From the NCBI GenBank assembly GCA_024036415.1, contig JAMWET010000674.1, forward strand, positions 619,501 to 683,500: a DNA stretch of 64,000 bases, given 5' to 3'. Below the pieces are notes generated by a model. The model saw only the letters and a list, made by a program, of their open reading frames with translations, was not told the DNA's origin and ran no database searches. This DNA comes from Prochilodus magdalenae. Taxonomy: Eukaryota; Chordata; Actinopteri; Characiformes; Prochilodontidae. Positions 40,711 to 56,757 of this stretch are shown piece after piece; position 1 is the first letter of the stretch, and every line of letters begins with the position of its first letter. A program made the translations under genes and the position numbers.

Positions 40711-43700
40711 TTTCCACATTTTAACAGTCCAATGAAAATGTATAGGTTATTGTACAAAACATGCCACCAAACAATTTAATAGTATATTAAAGTTTTATGT
40801 CAAAGAATTCTTGTACACTTCTTGGACCTCCCACACGTTCTGGTGTGATGGTTCTATCATTGCACTAATGAAGTGGTCAAATTAGATCTGCTCAAGTGGT
40901 TAGCATAACAATACTGTAATGAAGGGCACAGTGGCTGCAGTCATTGGTTATCTGCGGAGTGGTGTCACCGCATTGGACAGTGATTCCTTTGTCTCAGAAT
41001 AGACAGGCAAAGAAGTGGACTGTTGTGTCAGCCGCTCAGTGTAGTAGCTGGGAGGGGTGAGGGCCTGGGCACGGTGGGGATTTGAGGGGACAGTGCCAGG
41101 GCATGGAGGATTCCAGCAGAAATGACGGCAGGCCTGTGAGACTGGCACAGCCTGCCTGCTGATCTCAGCATTGGGGAGTGGTGGGTTTTTCCTTTAAAAC
41201 AAGCTTCTCACCACGTTTTGAGAATATTGCTCATGTTTGTTTGCTTTGTGACTAATCAAGACATAAGAATCTAAATATTCCTGGAATTCTTTATCTTAAG
41301 TTTCATGCCATTAACAAAACATAATCATATTAGGCCAAAATCACGGCCTAAATCTTGGTCCAAGTCACTCCCTTTTTAAGAATAAGGAACTGGTATGTCG
41401 GAGAACTGCAGACAAAACCCAAATACAAATCCCTGCCAGTCAAATACGCTTGGGTTAAAAACACGTTTTTGAAAAGTTGTTAAAATCCTTCTATCCACAG
41501 ACTAAACAAATCTAGGCTGGAATGACATTTTCTTTGCTGCTCTATTAGCGGAACTTGGCAGAAAACACTGAAAACTAATGACTTCTTTGGCAGCTCCCAC
41601 TTTGTGGTTCCTATGATAAATTGTTCTCTAAGAGGTTAATGGAGAACTAAAAGGTCCGTACACACACTTGACTCCACTGTTTGTCATTGGTATCCTTACA
41701 GAAGGACAGATGGCTGTGTTTAGACAGCACAACACAGATCTTTATCGTACAGCGTTTCAATCAATGGCCTGTCTTGGCCGAGGATATCCCATTGGGAACT
41801 TAAATAGGCTAACAAAGTTACAAAGTGTTCAGTTCTCACAAAGTCACAAAGGACACTTCTGAGCAGACGCTTGAAGCAAGAAACACCAGGACAATCCTTT
41901 TTGGGATAGCCTGTGTAAAGTGGGCAGGACAGATTGTTTTTGCCTTATGCCTTATTTAGATGTGTACCACATTCATAAAAGCTAAATGCGGCAGAAGAGC
42001 AAAGAGATCACAACCTCCCTGTCATTCATTAATATTTCATGTTTTTGCCCCTTTAGCTGTCAGGATCCCTGGTGTTGGCGTTGGGATTGTGGCTGAAGTT
42101 TGATTCCAGTACATCTTCACTCCTGAATAATGGAGCCCCTGAGACTTTCTTTATCGGTGAGTAGCATTCAGCATTTATAATCACATTTTAAATTGAATTT
42201 GCAATATTTAATAAAAAAAAAATGCACTTTATTTTTCCCAAATTATTCAGCCCACATAGAACAATTCAGCTTCATCACTGGCAGTCTGTTTTGCAGCATC
42301 TACTGACTGACTTTAACTGCATGATGGTAGCAGACAGCATTTACAGGTTACCATAAGTGTAATTCTCAAACATAGACTTTGTCTGTGTAATGTTATAGGC
42401 ATATACTACTACAGTCTGATAATAATGTTGTATCATATACTATATCAAGTTTACTATATGTTTAGAGACAGTCGAGTCACATTATTATGACCAGAGTAAC
42501 TTCCATGTGCAGCACGGGCAGCAGCTAGATGGGCTGGGAGTTTCTTAGTAAGGTCCTGGTAGGTTGTCACAGGTATCTGGAGCCGTGTTGACGGCAGTGC
42601 ATTCCACAGCTGCTAAAGGGTGTGTGGTGGAGGATCCCACAGATGCTTAATTGGGTTCAAGTCTGGGGAATTAGGGGGCCAGGGTAGTACTTGGAAGTAT
42701 ACACATTCGCCCATACATGCTGATTGTATCCCTGTATCTCCTAATATTGGTGGCGTATGTATGGGCGTATGTGATCTGCAAGGATGGATTCATACCCAAA
42801 TCGTTGAGAAATCGTCTCTTTATGTTGACTCTAATTGGCCTATTGTGTCAGTATGCTATTTTAGATTTAAGCCCTGTTGAATTAAGATAGACAAATGAGT
42901 TAGGCTAGGCAACCAGTCACGTTCAACAGTATGATGCGATGACCTAATTGGCAGTCTAGTGTACTCTGTTCTGCGTTCTATCCTCAAACCACAGAAGATT
43001 TATATTCTGGTGTTCATGGTCAAAGTACCAGAGCCTTCATTTACAAGACATCATTTATTCAGCCCACCATAGAACCAGACAGCTTCATCACTGACAGTCT
43101 GTTTTGCAGCATCTACTGACTGACTGTAACCGCATGAGATCATCAGCACTCTAAAATGAGAAGAGTTGGTATGCCAGTGTGTATATCTTAATCTGCTGAT
43201 TAATCTAAAAAACTCAGGACTATATTAAGTCTAGCCTGATTTACACATGGCTGTCAGCTCTGTAATCAGGATGTTTGGCCAATACTGGAGACAGTCATGA
43301 TGAGTAAGTATGGAGAGACACTGATAACTCTGGCTAATGACAGAAGGAAAGAGCATGTATCTGTATCCTCTGTGTTAGATTTTTTTTTCCTTTTCAATCC
43401 TGGACTGCCCCCTCTGAGGACTGGCCTAGTGAGCTCGAGCAGAGCAGGATGCAGTGGTTTTCTGTCTGCTCACCTCATTAATCTTGATCTGAGAGCCTGC
43501 AAGCTGCATATATCTATTCACAGGAGACCACCTTAACAGTAACATTTTTGAATGTTTAAGCTAAGGAGATATTTCTATATTTTTAAGGAGGCATTTGTGA
43601 GGAGAGAGAGACATAAAGTACATAAAGACATAAAGTGGGAAAATCAAAAATTTCCAAACTTGGAGTGAACCTGGATGTGCAAAACACCCCTTTTACTTGT

Positions 43701-46700
43701 CGTTTTCTGTTAAAGATGTTTCTGTTTTTTCTAACAATGAAAAATAATTATATGGACCTTGATGGCTGTTTAGACCGATGAATACGCTCATCTTCAAAAA
43801 AATAATTGCAAAAATAGTCACACCCAGAATCAACAGACAGGAATGAAACTTGATGGTAGGTTTGACATAATGACACGTGCAAATAATCCAAGTTTTACAC
43901 TCTGCCATGCATGTGACATAAGCACAGACAAGGTTATGCCTTATTGCTGTGTCTGACTGACCCTACAGCTATAATTACTGGCAGACCAGTGTCTTGTCTT
44001 GTTGGAGATGACCAACGAATGTGTGCATGGAGGCAACGTGGTCAGCACCAAGATGAATGGTTTGTTGTCATACGTCACACTTTCAGAAGGCCTGGTGTCA
44101 CTCCACCTCCACCCCTATGGCAAAATCTGCAGGGACTGTGTGAGAATATTCAAGCTGCATAGGATGGATTATCACAGGAACCTTTACAACTCCATGCCAA
44201 TAGGAAGGCATACTGAGAGACACTACTGTATGTCTAGCTCAATAAATATTGCCCAGATCAGTCTTAATGTTTATTATTTATTGTTCCTGTTCCTTTATCT
44301 CCCTTCTCAATAACATTGCTGTCCAACACTTCCTTCTGGGTGCAGCGTTTTTTATTTTTTTTTTTATTTTTATTTTTTGGACGATGAGGGTAAACGAAGC
44401 ATAGTCTTTCGCAACGCTGTATCTTAGAATGGAAGATCTAGTCTAGAAAGAAAGTACTTGCTGACTTCTTTTGAAACGCCGTTGTTCATACATTGTTTGT
44501 GTATCAGAACAGCAACAACTCTCTCAAAACTGATTTGTTTTTAGCACAGAAGCTTACAGTAATTACTGTAATTGGCTAAAACAGTAGTTGTCTCAAAAGC
44601 CATTCTGCTTTATGCCAGCTGTTGAGGATAATGCTCAGTAGAATAGTGGTTGTGTGTGCTTCGTGTTTTTAATAACCTTCCTCATAACCTTGACATCCCA
44701 AGCTAAAATTTCATTGAATCCATCACCTCTTACATCATCAAACGCATCGAGCCAACAGACAATGACTTCTTAGGCTTAGCTTGACCCACTGAGGTGTGAG
44801 TAGGAGCATTCTGCAGCTCGTTGATCATGAGCTTTCTATTTTCTTTGAAATGACTGTTCAGGGCTGTTTAGCTTGAATGTGATTCTGAAATTGAGTATTA
44901 TTGTTTAAACTTCAAAATAACAAGTAACTTAAGGTTATGCTTTTTTGAGGAAAGATCATTGTCTTTTTTATTATATTTGCTGCAGGAATGGAGTAGCTTG
45001 CCTACATAAATGATTAGCCTTGTACTTGCGTAAATGCATGGAGTTTCATTAATTATTTAGGTTTGAAAATGATCTATGAAACACACAACACGATAGCACT
45101 GCCTGTTTTGGCCTTCTTATTGCTAACTGTGGTTCTATTCCACAGAAACACCGTGGTTACTGTGTAAATATTATCAGATCCTGTATTTCCATTTGAAAGA
45201 ATAGCAGGATCTGTGCCAAGCAAGACAGTTCTTGCACGGTGATGCACAGTTCCTTTCACACCACTGTCTTTTCTCTTTGCTCACTTTTGCTAGCTCATGA
45301 GCTTGTGCAGTTAAGATATGTTAGTCATTTCCATTGTACACACGCCTCCCTATTTCCATATATATTCCAGTTAAAGACCACTGCATTTGGTTATTGCCAG
45401 GGTAATCAACAGAAACCTCTCTCAGCTGTTTGGGGTACAGAGCTGTTTATCTGGAACTCACAAGCAGTGTTTATATAGTCTAAAATGGTGGCTGCTTCTA
45501 CTGGCATGTTTTCCGTCCCTGTGGTAGTAAGCAAGCAGAGAGAAGAGCAGGGGCCCCATGTTTTCTGCTTTAGTCTCCTCTGTCCTGTGAGAAGGAAAAC
45601 AACAGCACAGTGGCTCCCCTGGGTTTTAATTAGACTAGAGTGTGAGGCGCCTGAAGTCCTTCCTCAGCTCGAATAGAACTGAGAGGAAAATGACTTTGCT
45701 GCTTTTTTTTTTTTTACACGCATCTGGCTAAGTTTTTGTTTTTTTGGTAAACCGGTGAGCAAGGCAGAGCAGTGCTCTCATGCTGGGGCTTAAGCACAGT
45801 TTATCATCTTGAGCTGATAAACTTTACAACAGATGGTCTACAGGCAGTTTATTTATATGGTAGGTGTATCTAATAAAATGGCCAATGAAATAAGTATTTC
45901 ATGTAGTTCTTATTTTTATGCCTCATATTGGGTTCCTGCTCCCAAGTGGCACAGCCTAAGGCTTTGCATTATCAACTGGAGATTAATAGTTAGAACCCTG
46001 GCAATGACCTATAACGTGCTAATTATCTGCACCTTATCAGCAGGTAAAAAATCAGGTAAAGCTAAAAAAAAAAAAAAAAAATGTTGGCCAGGAATTGTTG
46101 GCCAACCAATACATGTTTTGTATCATGTTTCGTACATGTCCAGGCTTTAGAAGAAAATTGCTTATTTGCACCAAGTATAACCTTATATCGTGTCATTTGT
46201 TATTCCTTACATGAGGATTACCATGCGTTTATAATCACTTATTATGATTGTAGTTTGACTCTAATGCTGTGTGGATGGTGGCATGGGAATAGTGTGTGTC
46301 GGTAAGGAGATAATTCCATCCTGGCAACAGCATCCTCAGAAGAGTCATTTGAGTGTTCTCGAAAGAGTCATCATCCTGAGAAGCAGACTGTGGAAGAGCA
46401 GACTCTTTTGTGGCCTGTTCAGGCCATGGGGAATAGTTGCCATGGTGTGAGGATCCTATCATTAGCAGCGTAGGGAGGACAGAAGGATCTGAATATAACG
46501 GTTTGTCTTTGAGGCCTGACTTCAGCTAAACACATGCATTTAACCGACTTGCGCTCGTGTTGTCATCCAGGTGGCGTGCATATTTAAAAAAAATTCTTGT
46601 GGTAAGAAGCTTTGGGGAAATAGAAATTCGCACATTGTGTAGTTCCTGAGCATAAGGACACAGCGTGAATATAAATTTGGGCCTACGCGTTGAAGTTTCC

Positions 46701-49700
46701 ATTGCAGAAATACCAAGAAATAAAACTAATGAGTGGTGTCCCATTATCTTTGAATGAACTGTGGGCTTGGTTCAATAAAACTGAAACACAAATTTATATA
46801 GCTGTAATTAAGACAGATGAATCATCTGCATAATTTGATATGCACTGAAGAGAACCTATCATGACTAACCTTTCTAGTTTCTAGGTTTTGTTGTTGGTAT
46901 ATTCTGTACTCTACAGGTCCATCATTGCACTAGGCACTTTGTGGTTTTATATTTCCCATCACTAATTTATGTTTGACATTTCCTCTGTATCTTTTTCCTT
47001 CTGCGTGAATGTATTTTTTGCACCCAGCTTAATATGATGGGCTCAAAGTACAAAGGTGAAAATGCTGAAATGATATGTTCCTTACTGCACTGCCTAGCCT
47101 GGTCTCTGCAAAAAGTATGTCAGGAAGGTTTATGGTAAATAAGATTAGCATTTCCCTACAATGCAGTTGAGTTGGCCGTATTAGGCCGAGTGTTTTGTGT
47201 ACACAAAGGCTGTTCTGTTTACGCTGCTCTGTGTGTCTGTGAAGGCCTTTAACTCTGTTATATGACAGTTATATGACAGTTGTATGACAGCAGACTCTCT
47301 TAAACTCACAGAAACTTTTAGGAAAATGCAAAGCGGTGTCAAGTCAGCGGAGTAACAGCTTTAGGCTATCTAAACTTGGTGTTGGTTTATGAAGCATGGG
47401 ACGGTACCTGGTGCTTAGAATGAAACTCATTTAGACTTTTGGGAATCACCTACTAAATATGTAAAAAGCAGTTTTCTTCTTATTTTGATTCAGCTCACCA
47501 CAAACATCTGGCACTGTATAAAATGGAACATGTTGCATTGCTAGTAAAAGTAGCCAGATGGCTTTTGTTCCCCTTTTCTGTTTCTGTAAGTCAAATCTGC
47601 CATTTATCCACAGCGACTGACCTGAGAAATGACTACCTAAAGAAGAGGTTAACTGTTTGTAATGTGGAAATTGATGAATAAAATTGCCCTGCAGTTTCAG
47701 TTCCCCCCTGACTCGTTGAGTTCAGTGTAGGTAAAGAGAATGAAGTGAAAAGCACACAGCTCTGTGACTCAAACAAAACAATGGCTTATGTCCTTATACT
47801 GCCAGCCTCTGGTGATATGCTGAATTGTAGGGTTCGAAGATCAGCCGGTAATAATAAATTATCATCATTCAGATCTCTATAATGGTAACTCTACAGTAGA
47901 GGTCAAAACAAGTCTGAAAATGTTATTCTGAGCAATTTTGGAGTCAAATTCTGTTTGTCCAATCACCATTAGACCTTCACACCATGTAAAGGATAATGGT
48001 TGAGCTCATGTGCTGCAGAACATTAATAATTAAGATGTTCTACAACATTTCTGTTAACCTTTTTAACAGTTTACATGTTTTTCTGGGAATTGAATAGAGG
48101 TTTCACTGCTCTCTTTTTAGCTGTGTACATTTTGATTGGGGCTGGAGGCACTATGATGCTGGTGGGATTCTTTGGCTGCTGTGGGGCCGTGAGGGAGTCA
48201 CAATGTCTTCTGGGATTGGTGGGTAAGAGCTGCGTGCTGCTGCACTGTACTGTCACCAAACACACTATTTTAAAACAATCTTGAATCCATCCATCCATCC
48301 ATTACTGTCAGAAAGGTACTGTATTGATGCTAATGATGAATAGTAAATGTGGTTTTTCTTCTGTTCGGTCCTCAGTTTTTCACCTGTCTCGTGGTGATTT
48401 TTGGTGCAGAAGTTGCAGCAGGGGTTTTTGGCATCATGAAAAAAAATCAGGTAAAACACGCGTGTGAAACACCAGTGGTATTTATTTTAAATCTTGTTAA
48501 TGTTAGTATCAGCTTGTGTGACTTGTGAGCCCAAGAACAATTCTATCTTTTGTTTCAGGTTATCGAGGAGGTCCAAAATTTCTACTCTAACCTAATTAAA
48601 GAGGGTGGCAACAACACCGCAGTTGTTTCCATTTATCACAGAATCGTATGTACCACATTTTTATTTGTAATGTACAACCATAAACTACAATGTATTGCAT
48701 TTATTTATTTATTTGTTTATTTATTTATTTACAGCTAGACTGCTGTGGGGATGCTGAAGAAAAAACAATGTGTTCCAACCCTGAGGTCAAGGTACAGTTG
48801 TTATTCTACTCTTATTTGGGTTGTGTTCTCAATGTAATCAATCCATAGAGCTACTTTAGATGTCACGTTGTCACACTGTGCATCTCGGGATGGTCTACCA
48901 GAGGTCCTTTTTAAATACTAAAGTCATTGTCATTAGTCAGTGCCACATGCTCAATTGGCATTTCCCCAAAAAAGCTGTTCGGTATGGTTGACTGGACTGC
49001 TCTACCAGGTCTGCCTTAAGTTCTTCTTCTGATCAGTAGATGGCACTGTTGGCCATGTTGTGCTAAGAGTAGCGAGATGAGAAATGGAAAAGGCTTGAAG
49101 TGAGAATCTACTAGAGAGAAGACGAGAGAGAAACAGTAGCACATAGACAGCAATGAGATTTGGAGAGTGGAAACAAACAGTAGGGAGTGTTTCATCTGTC
49201 ACTTGATCCTGTAAATCCGGAGGGACACCGAGGCGCCACAGTTTTATTTATAGCAGCTGGGCAGACATATCGATCAACTGCTAATGATGTCATCATGCTC
49301 GAATCCTCAGTCAGTTCTTCATAATTAGCATCATTACACAAAATATTAGAGCATGGTTAGGATGCAGGAAGACATTAATCTGCCAAGACAAACTCAAAAT
49401 AACTCACCAGCCTGTTACTGAACTCCATTGCCTTTTTGTAGGACTGTAAAGCAGCTATAAGTGACTTCTTCGATGACAAACTCTACATCATTGGATACCT
49501 GGGTCTTGTCATTGCAGGTGTCATGGTATGTATATGTGGCTATTTATTTAATATGTAATGCTGTTGATAATGGAACAACTTCTTGGGGGGGGGAAACAGC
49601 ACATACTAACAAAGTTTAATAGAAGGTCTCACTTGACATCCTTACCGATATGCACACTGATGTGGGTTGGAGTTCAGAGACACAGAGTTTTTTTCATATA

Positions 49701-50787
49701 TGTTCAGTGTGTTTTTATGACTTGTATAATAAGAACGAAATATTAAGCGTTAAAAATATGCATTTAAAAAAAATTTAAACGTTAGGCAGAAATAATTCAT
49801 ACAAAGTGAAAATATACATATATGTAATGGTTATAAAGTAAAACCAAATCAATAATAAAAAGGGCAATATTATTAAACTATATTGGATTGGAAAAGCTGC
49901 AGAGCCCTAGCAAAGACCTTTAACATCTGTCAGTAGAACTGGTTCAATTGCAACAAATTCAGACAAGATTTTTGGCAGACTTGTTATAAGGAATGTTTGG
50001 GAGAAGCCAGCTGAGGTGCATGTCTAAATTTCGCACACAAGCGGTTAACATCATGCTTTTGGAAAACTGCACCCTGCTCAGACGAAACAAAAATAATTTA
50101 GCTCATCATGTTTGGAGAAGGAGATATTGGAGGAGAATTGTTATCTGGTCTGCCATGAAAAGGTAATGAGTTTCAATAACACAGCCCTTCTAAACATGTG
50201 GCTGAAACAACTGGAGTGGATATTGGCATGGATGCATGTTAAAAACAATATGAAACATCAGAACTGTCAGAAAAAAAACTTCCTTCCTGCACCATGCAGA
50301 ATTTGAATTTGGGTCCTTTTGTGAGCTGTGCTTGCATGCATGAATTTGTGAACTTCATTAAACCAGTGAAACACCTACATACACACTAGAGGGCAGTAAG
50401 CACACTCCATGGCGTCCAGGCAGCAGTTGGGTGAACTCAGGTTGTGTCTGTTCAAACCGGTGACTGGTCACAAAGCTGGCTCTCTAACCTCCAGCCCATG
50501 GGCGCACCAACTGTTTGTTTGTATAGACAAAGACCTTTGTTTGCCATCGTGTGCAAATTAAAATAGTAGTTTTTAAATAACAAAACAAGTTTATTCAGAA
50601 TTCAGTACCACTTTCGTACCCCCCCAAAGCACATATGGAAGATGTGTTGAACTGTATTAAAAAGTTTGTGGTATTCAGTGTGTTTCCGTTGTAACATGTA
50701 TGTATTTTCTTTTTGATGCAGGTTATTGGCATGATCTTCAGCATTGTTCTATGCTGTGCTATTCGGAACAACAGGGAGGTCATTTAG
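36911..50787 (+). CDS. tspan2: Tetraspanin-2 (eight coding exons)
   Basis: Plasma-membrane scaffold of the CD9/TSPAN2 group that organises partner proteins in tetraspanin webs; mammalian TSPAN2 is linked to oligodendrocytes. Coding exons are 36911-36979, 42057-42156, 48121-48218, 48376-48450, 48559-48645, 48735-48791, 49442-49525 and 50722-50787. All have GT-AG borders and compatible phases and together give 211 residues. TM1 begins in exon 1 ([16 protein letters not shown]) and continues in exon 2. TM2 carries [15 protein letters not shown] in exon 3 and TM3 is in exon 4. The large extracellular loop (exons 5-7) has an NNT glycosylation site, the CCG motif (LDCCGD) and two further cysteines. 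TM4 ends with cytoplasmic [11 protein letters not shown]. That tail is closer to TSPAN2 (RDVI) than to CD9, and the ngf and tshb neighbours agree. Introns 1 and 2 are 5.1 and 6.0 kb. The a/b paralogue is undecided. Confidence 0.95.
38058..38251 (+). mobile_element. MITE, family A, copy 3 (in tspan2 intron 1)
   Basis: The left terminus atatcgtcactgtccaatta and the right terminus cttgtttttctttgaacagc are inverted partners. Internal tttacttttatgcatcattt and gttgccattttggagatac match the other copies. It is shorter because part of the middle is missing. Confidence 0.8.
38252..42056 (+). other. Rest of tspan2 intron 1
   Basis: Intronic DNA with no second gene recognised. It contains one GATA microsatellite and several T-rich runs. 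Confidence 0.7.
40655..40707. repeat. (GATA)n microsatellite
   Basis: About 13 perfect GATA units in tspan2 intron 1. Confidence 0.95.
42242..42324 (+). repeat. Direct repeat, left copy
   Basis: About 80 bases containing agcttcatcactggcagtct and cagcatctactgactgactt. They recur in the same orientation at 43054-43137 with few changes. It lies in tspan2 intron 2. I cannot say whether the pair are termini of one element or two copies of a dispersed repeat. Confidence 0.85.
42470..42690 (-). mobile_element. Tc1/mariner-like transposase relic
   Basis: Minus-strand translation around 42685-42630 gives [16 protein letters not shown], the conserved block around the last catalytic acidic residue of Tc1-type transposases. 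It is followed by frame-broken C-terminal sequence. The sequence ends at 42470-42500 in gtcgagtcacattattatga, which looks like a terminal repeat. Only the 3' part of the gene remains. It sits inside tspan2 intron 2, opposite to the gene. Confidence 0.75.
43054..43137 (+). repeat. Direct repeat, right copy
   Basis: Partner of the repeat at 42242, starting 812 bases downstream, sharing agcttcatcactgacagtct and cagcatctactgactgactg. The Tc1-like relic at 42470 lies between the two. Confidence 0.85.
43945..44290 (+). mobile_element. Probable mariner-type transposase relic
   Basis: Frame-broken coding-like sequence. [15 protein letters not shown], then a stop, then DGLSQEPLQ, and in another frame NLYNSMP resemble the C-terminal part of a Tc1/mariner transposase (pattern W..L......NL..SMPRR). 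Similarity is weak and no terminal repeats were identified. It lies in tspan2 intron 2. Confidence 0.4.
44291..48120 (+). other. Rest of tspan2 intron 2
   Basis: Intronic DNA without further exons. It holds an A-run near 46065-46080 and three near-identical 11-base units (tatatgacagt type) around 47258-47290. Confidence 0.65.
48700..48731 (+). repeat. (TTTA)n run at tspan2 exon 6 acceptor
   Basis: TTTA/TTTG units run directly into the acag acceptor of exon 6 (exon start 48735), so the microsatellite supplies the pyrimidine-rich part of the splice site. Confidence 0.9.
49890..50300 (+). mobile_element. Tc1-like transposase relic (tspan2 intron 7)
   Basis: At about 50068-50092 the frame reads CSDETKII, the SDETK block around the second catalytic Asp of Tc1 transposases. 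It is followed by catcatgtttggagaagg, typical of the next conserved segment. Stops and shifts disrupt the frame on both sides. Ends are uncertain. Confidence 0.6.
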
Positions 50788-52013
50788 ATCCCCTATCCCT
50801 CTGCTGACCATGTCAAACCATCACCTCTGGGTTTAAAAGCGGTAAAAAAGCTCATAAATAGCAGTGACGAGATACTGTTTCACCTTTATTTTTGGTGTAT
50901 AATTCTTTTTTATTGTTAGGGCTGGGCCACCAGTGCATGGATTGTCCTTGAAATCACATTAACCACTGGCCTTATTTTGCTGTACTTTGTTCTGTTGAAT
51001 CTTACACAATTACTACTTGATTTTTATAGGCAGTTGATTTTTAATAACCCCTTCCCCACAAAATTGCCAGTTGCAAATGTTAAGATCTTCCTTTCCAGTG
51101 ATTGCAGTGCATGGGACTGACAGTGTAAATATTGTATGTACACCTACTCATGCCTTTTTGTTTATTAGCTACTTGTAATCTTATTTATTGCATAAATCCT
51201 GTCTATGTCTGCTGTGGTAGTCTGTTGATTTTAGATTAGTGAGTATAGCTGTATAAATGTTAAAGATGTTTGCATGTGATTGATGGTCACCCGTCAGAAA
51301 TCATAAGTCCAGGATATTATATTTCAGGGTCTGTTCTATATAGAACTCAAGGTTACAGTATTTACTTGCGTGACTATATTTTATCCACTGACATGTAGAC
51401 CTGCCATCTGTCACTTGTAGTACAGTATGTAAACTTTTTATCTGTTTAACTTTCGACCCTTAATGCTTAATGACTTTAACCTGCGTAAGATCTCCTACTA
51501 CCTTCCTGGCAACTTCTGTGATGACCTGAGTAATACCTCTTCATTGAGTCAGGAAAAAAAAAATTTCACCTAATAGCAATGTGTAGTTCTTCTGTAGAGA
51601 AAACATCATCACTGAAGAAGTAAACAGTCTAAACTAGGTGCTTCATGATTGTGAAGGTAGTAATCATAACAATGCTTATTACTGCCCTCTTATTCATATT
51701 CGCATGAGCACAACTTTGGGGTTGACTGATACCTCTTTGTGCCTTTGACCGCACCTTTAGAATAGCACATGACGGTTGTCTGGGCTCACCTGCCTACGCA
51801 TGCTGTGAATGTGAATTATAAAATTTTTAAAAAAAATGTATATTTTGTGAGTTTAGGAATACTTATAGAACATGTTTTGATTTTGTATGGATCATACTAT
51901 ATACTTTGAGTAGGTATAGATGGTATTTGCCAATTCAAAGAGGAAGGAAGTTGATCTACAGTTTTCATAGCATGAGTTTTGTATTAGTCTCTAAATATAA
52001 AATGCTTTGGAAA

Positions 52014-52019
52014 AATAAA
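52014..52019 (+). terminator. tspan2 poly(A) signal (AATAAA)
   Basis: First AATAAA after the tspan2 stop, giving a 3'UTR of about 1.25 kb, followed by G/T-containing sequence. Confidence 0.55.
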
Positions 52020-52416
52020 AGGAATTGTTCACAAAATGGTTCAACAGGTTTTATGTATTTAATGTTTTACAAATATGCATCACAACAGAAAGTGAACTAA
52101 CACTTTAAATAGTAGCAGTAATGTTGCATCAAGAGTCATGGTTAATGCCAAACGGTCACAATAACAGGGAAAACCTTCCAGCACTCTGAGCTGTGGGTCC
52201 CTGCTGTTTGAAATTTAATGTTTAACACAAGTCCACCAAGGAGTAGACCTTACATGGACCATTTAGAAGGAGTTGAGCACAGCTGTTTCTATAGTGTATA
52301 GATAAAAACACTGAATGGCACCACTTTAACAGTCCTGTCAATATTTCATACACAACTGTTTCATTTTGTCAGTTAGGTTTGTCACTCCTAAGCAATTTTA
52401 AACATTAAAACTGTGA

Positions 52417-52422
52417 TTTATT
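52417..52422 (-). terminator. Carrier gene poly(A) signal (AATAAA on minus)
   Basis: First minus-strand AATAAA past the carrier stop, about 0.87 kb downstream. With the tspan2 signal at 52014, the two convergent transcripts would end roughly 0.4 kb apart without overlapping. Confidence 0.4.
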
Positions 52423-53293
52423 CTAACCCAGATCTAACGGGAGAAAATGACCTGTATTTGCAACTACAACTGAAACACCATGTTTGGCATCTGTTCCGAC
52501 TACTGAAGTAGAATAATATACAAGACCGGTAAAAGGAAGAAGAGTAAAGTTGGCACATGGCTGCTCAGAGTTATCAATGCACCAAACAGTTCAACGATTA
52601 AATGCGAGCAGCATAAGGGTCATAAATGTTTACAGGAACCTTCTATCAAAACTGGTTCACACAATTTTGATAAATATAAATGGTCTGAAATGTACAGAAT
52701 ATGAATAAAATTGCAGCCTAATCAAAGTATGCATGTGCCATGTGAGACAGCAGTGAACACAATCAGTAACGTTTGAGTGGAATGAAATAAGCTTTTTTGT
52801 ATTGTAACTACTATGTAAAATAAATACCCACATAAAAAATTTGACATCTTGAACAGCAATTCTTTACAAAAAAAAGAAATTGCATATGAAGTCACAGATA
52901 CATCTGTTGGCAAAACAAAGATAGAAAAACACAAAAAGAGACATCTTACAGAAGAATCTGAATAGAAATATCTTCAGTAATTGTGTTTTAACAAGGTGCC
53001 CCCTTGCTGACACCATTTACCCTCACTGAGGGGAAACTGAATCCTTCTAATGTAGAGAGGATGTAGAGCACCAACTTGAGCGTCCATATCTGGAAAAGCC
53101 CTTACCAACAAGTGCAAAATGTTGGCCACAGCCCATCAAATAAGCCAATACACCAGACAGGAAGTGCAGTAAGGCCAGAAGACGGCTCATACAATCGGAC
53201 AGCAGAGCTGCCAAACTCTTGATCTTTATACTTGAATATATATTGTGTCTTCATGAGAACGTTAAGTAGATGCATGGCAGTCCTGGGCACTAC

Positions 53294-56665
<3,372 letters not shown>

Positions 56666-56757
56666 GGTGAGATAGTGGTCTGGTGATGGAAGTGTTGTGA
56701 AATGCTTCAAGGCTTGTCTTAATAAATTGACGTTAAACTTGGCTGTTGAGTAGTGAC
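56666..56757 (-). other. Carrier gene 5'UTR, second exon part
   Basis: On minus, the acceptor ctcttgctttttag opens an exon at 56757 that reaches the ATG at 56665 through 92 non-coding bases. No upstream ATG is in frame with the carrier. Confidence 0.75.

Noticed and set aside
36911..50787. Identification of the tetraspanin as cd9
   Set aside because: The C-terminal REVI tail, the large-loop sequence and the ngf/tshb neighbourhood fit TSPAN2 better.
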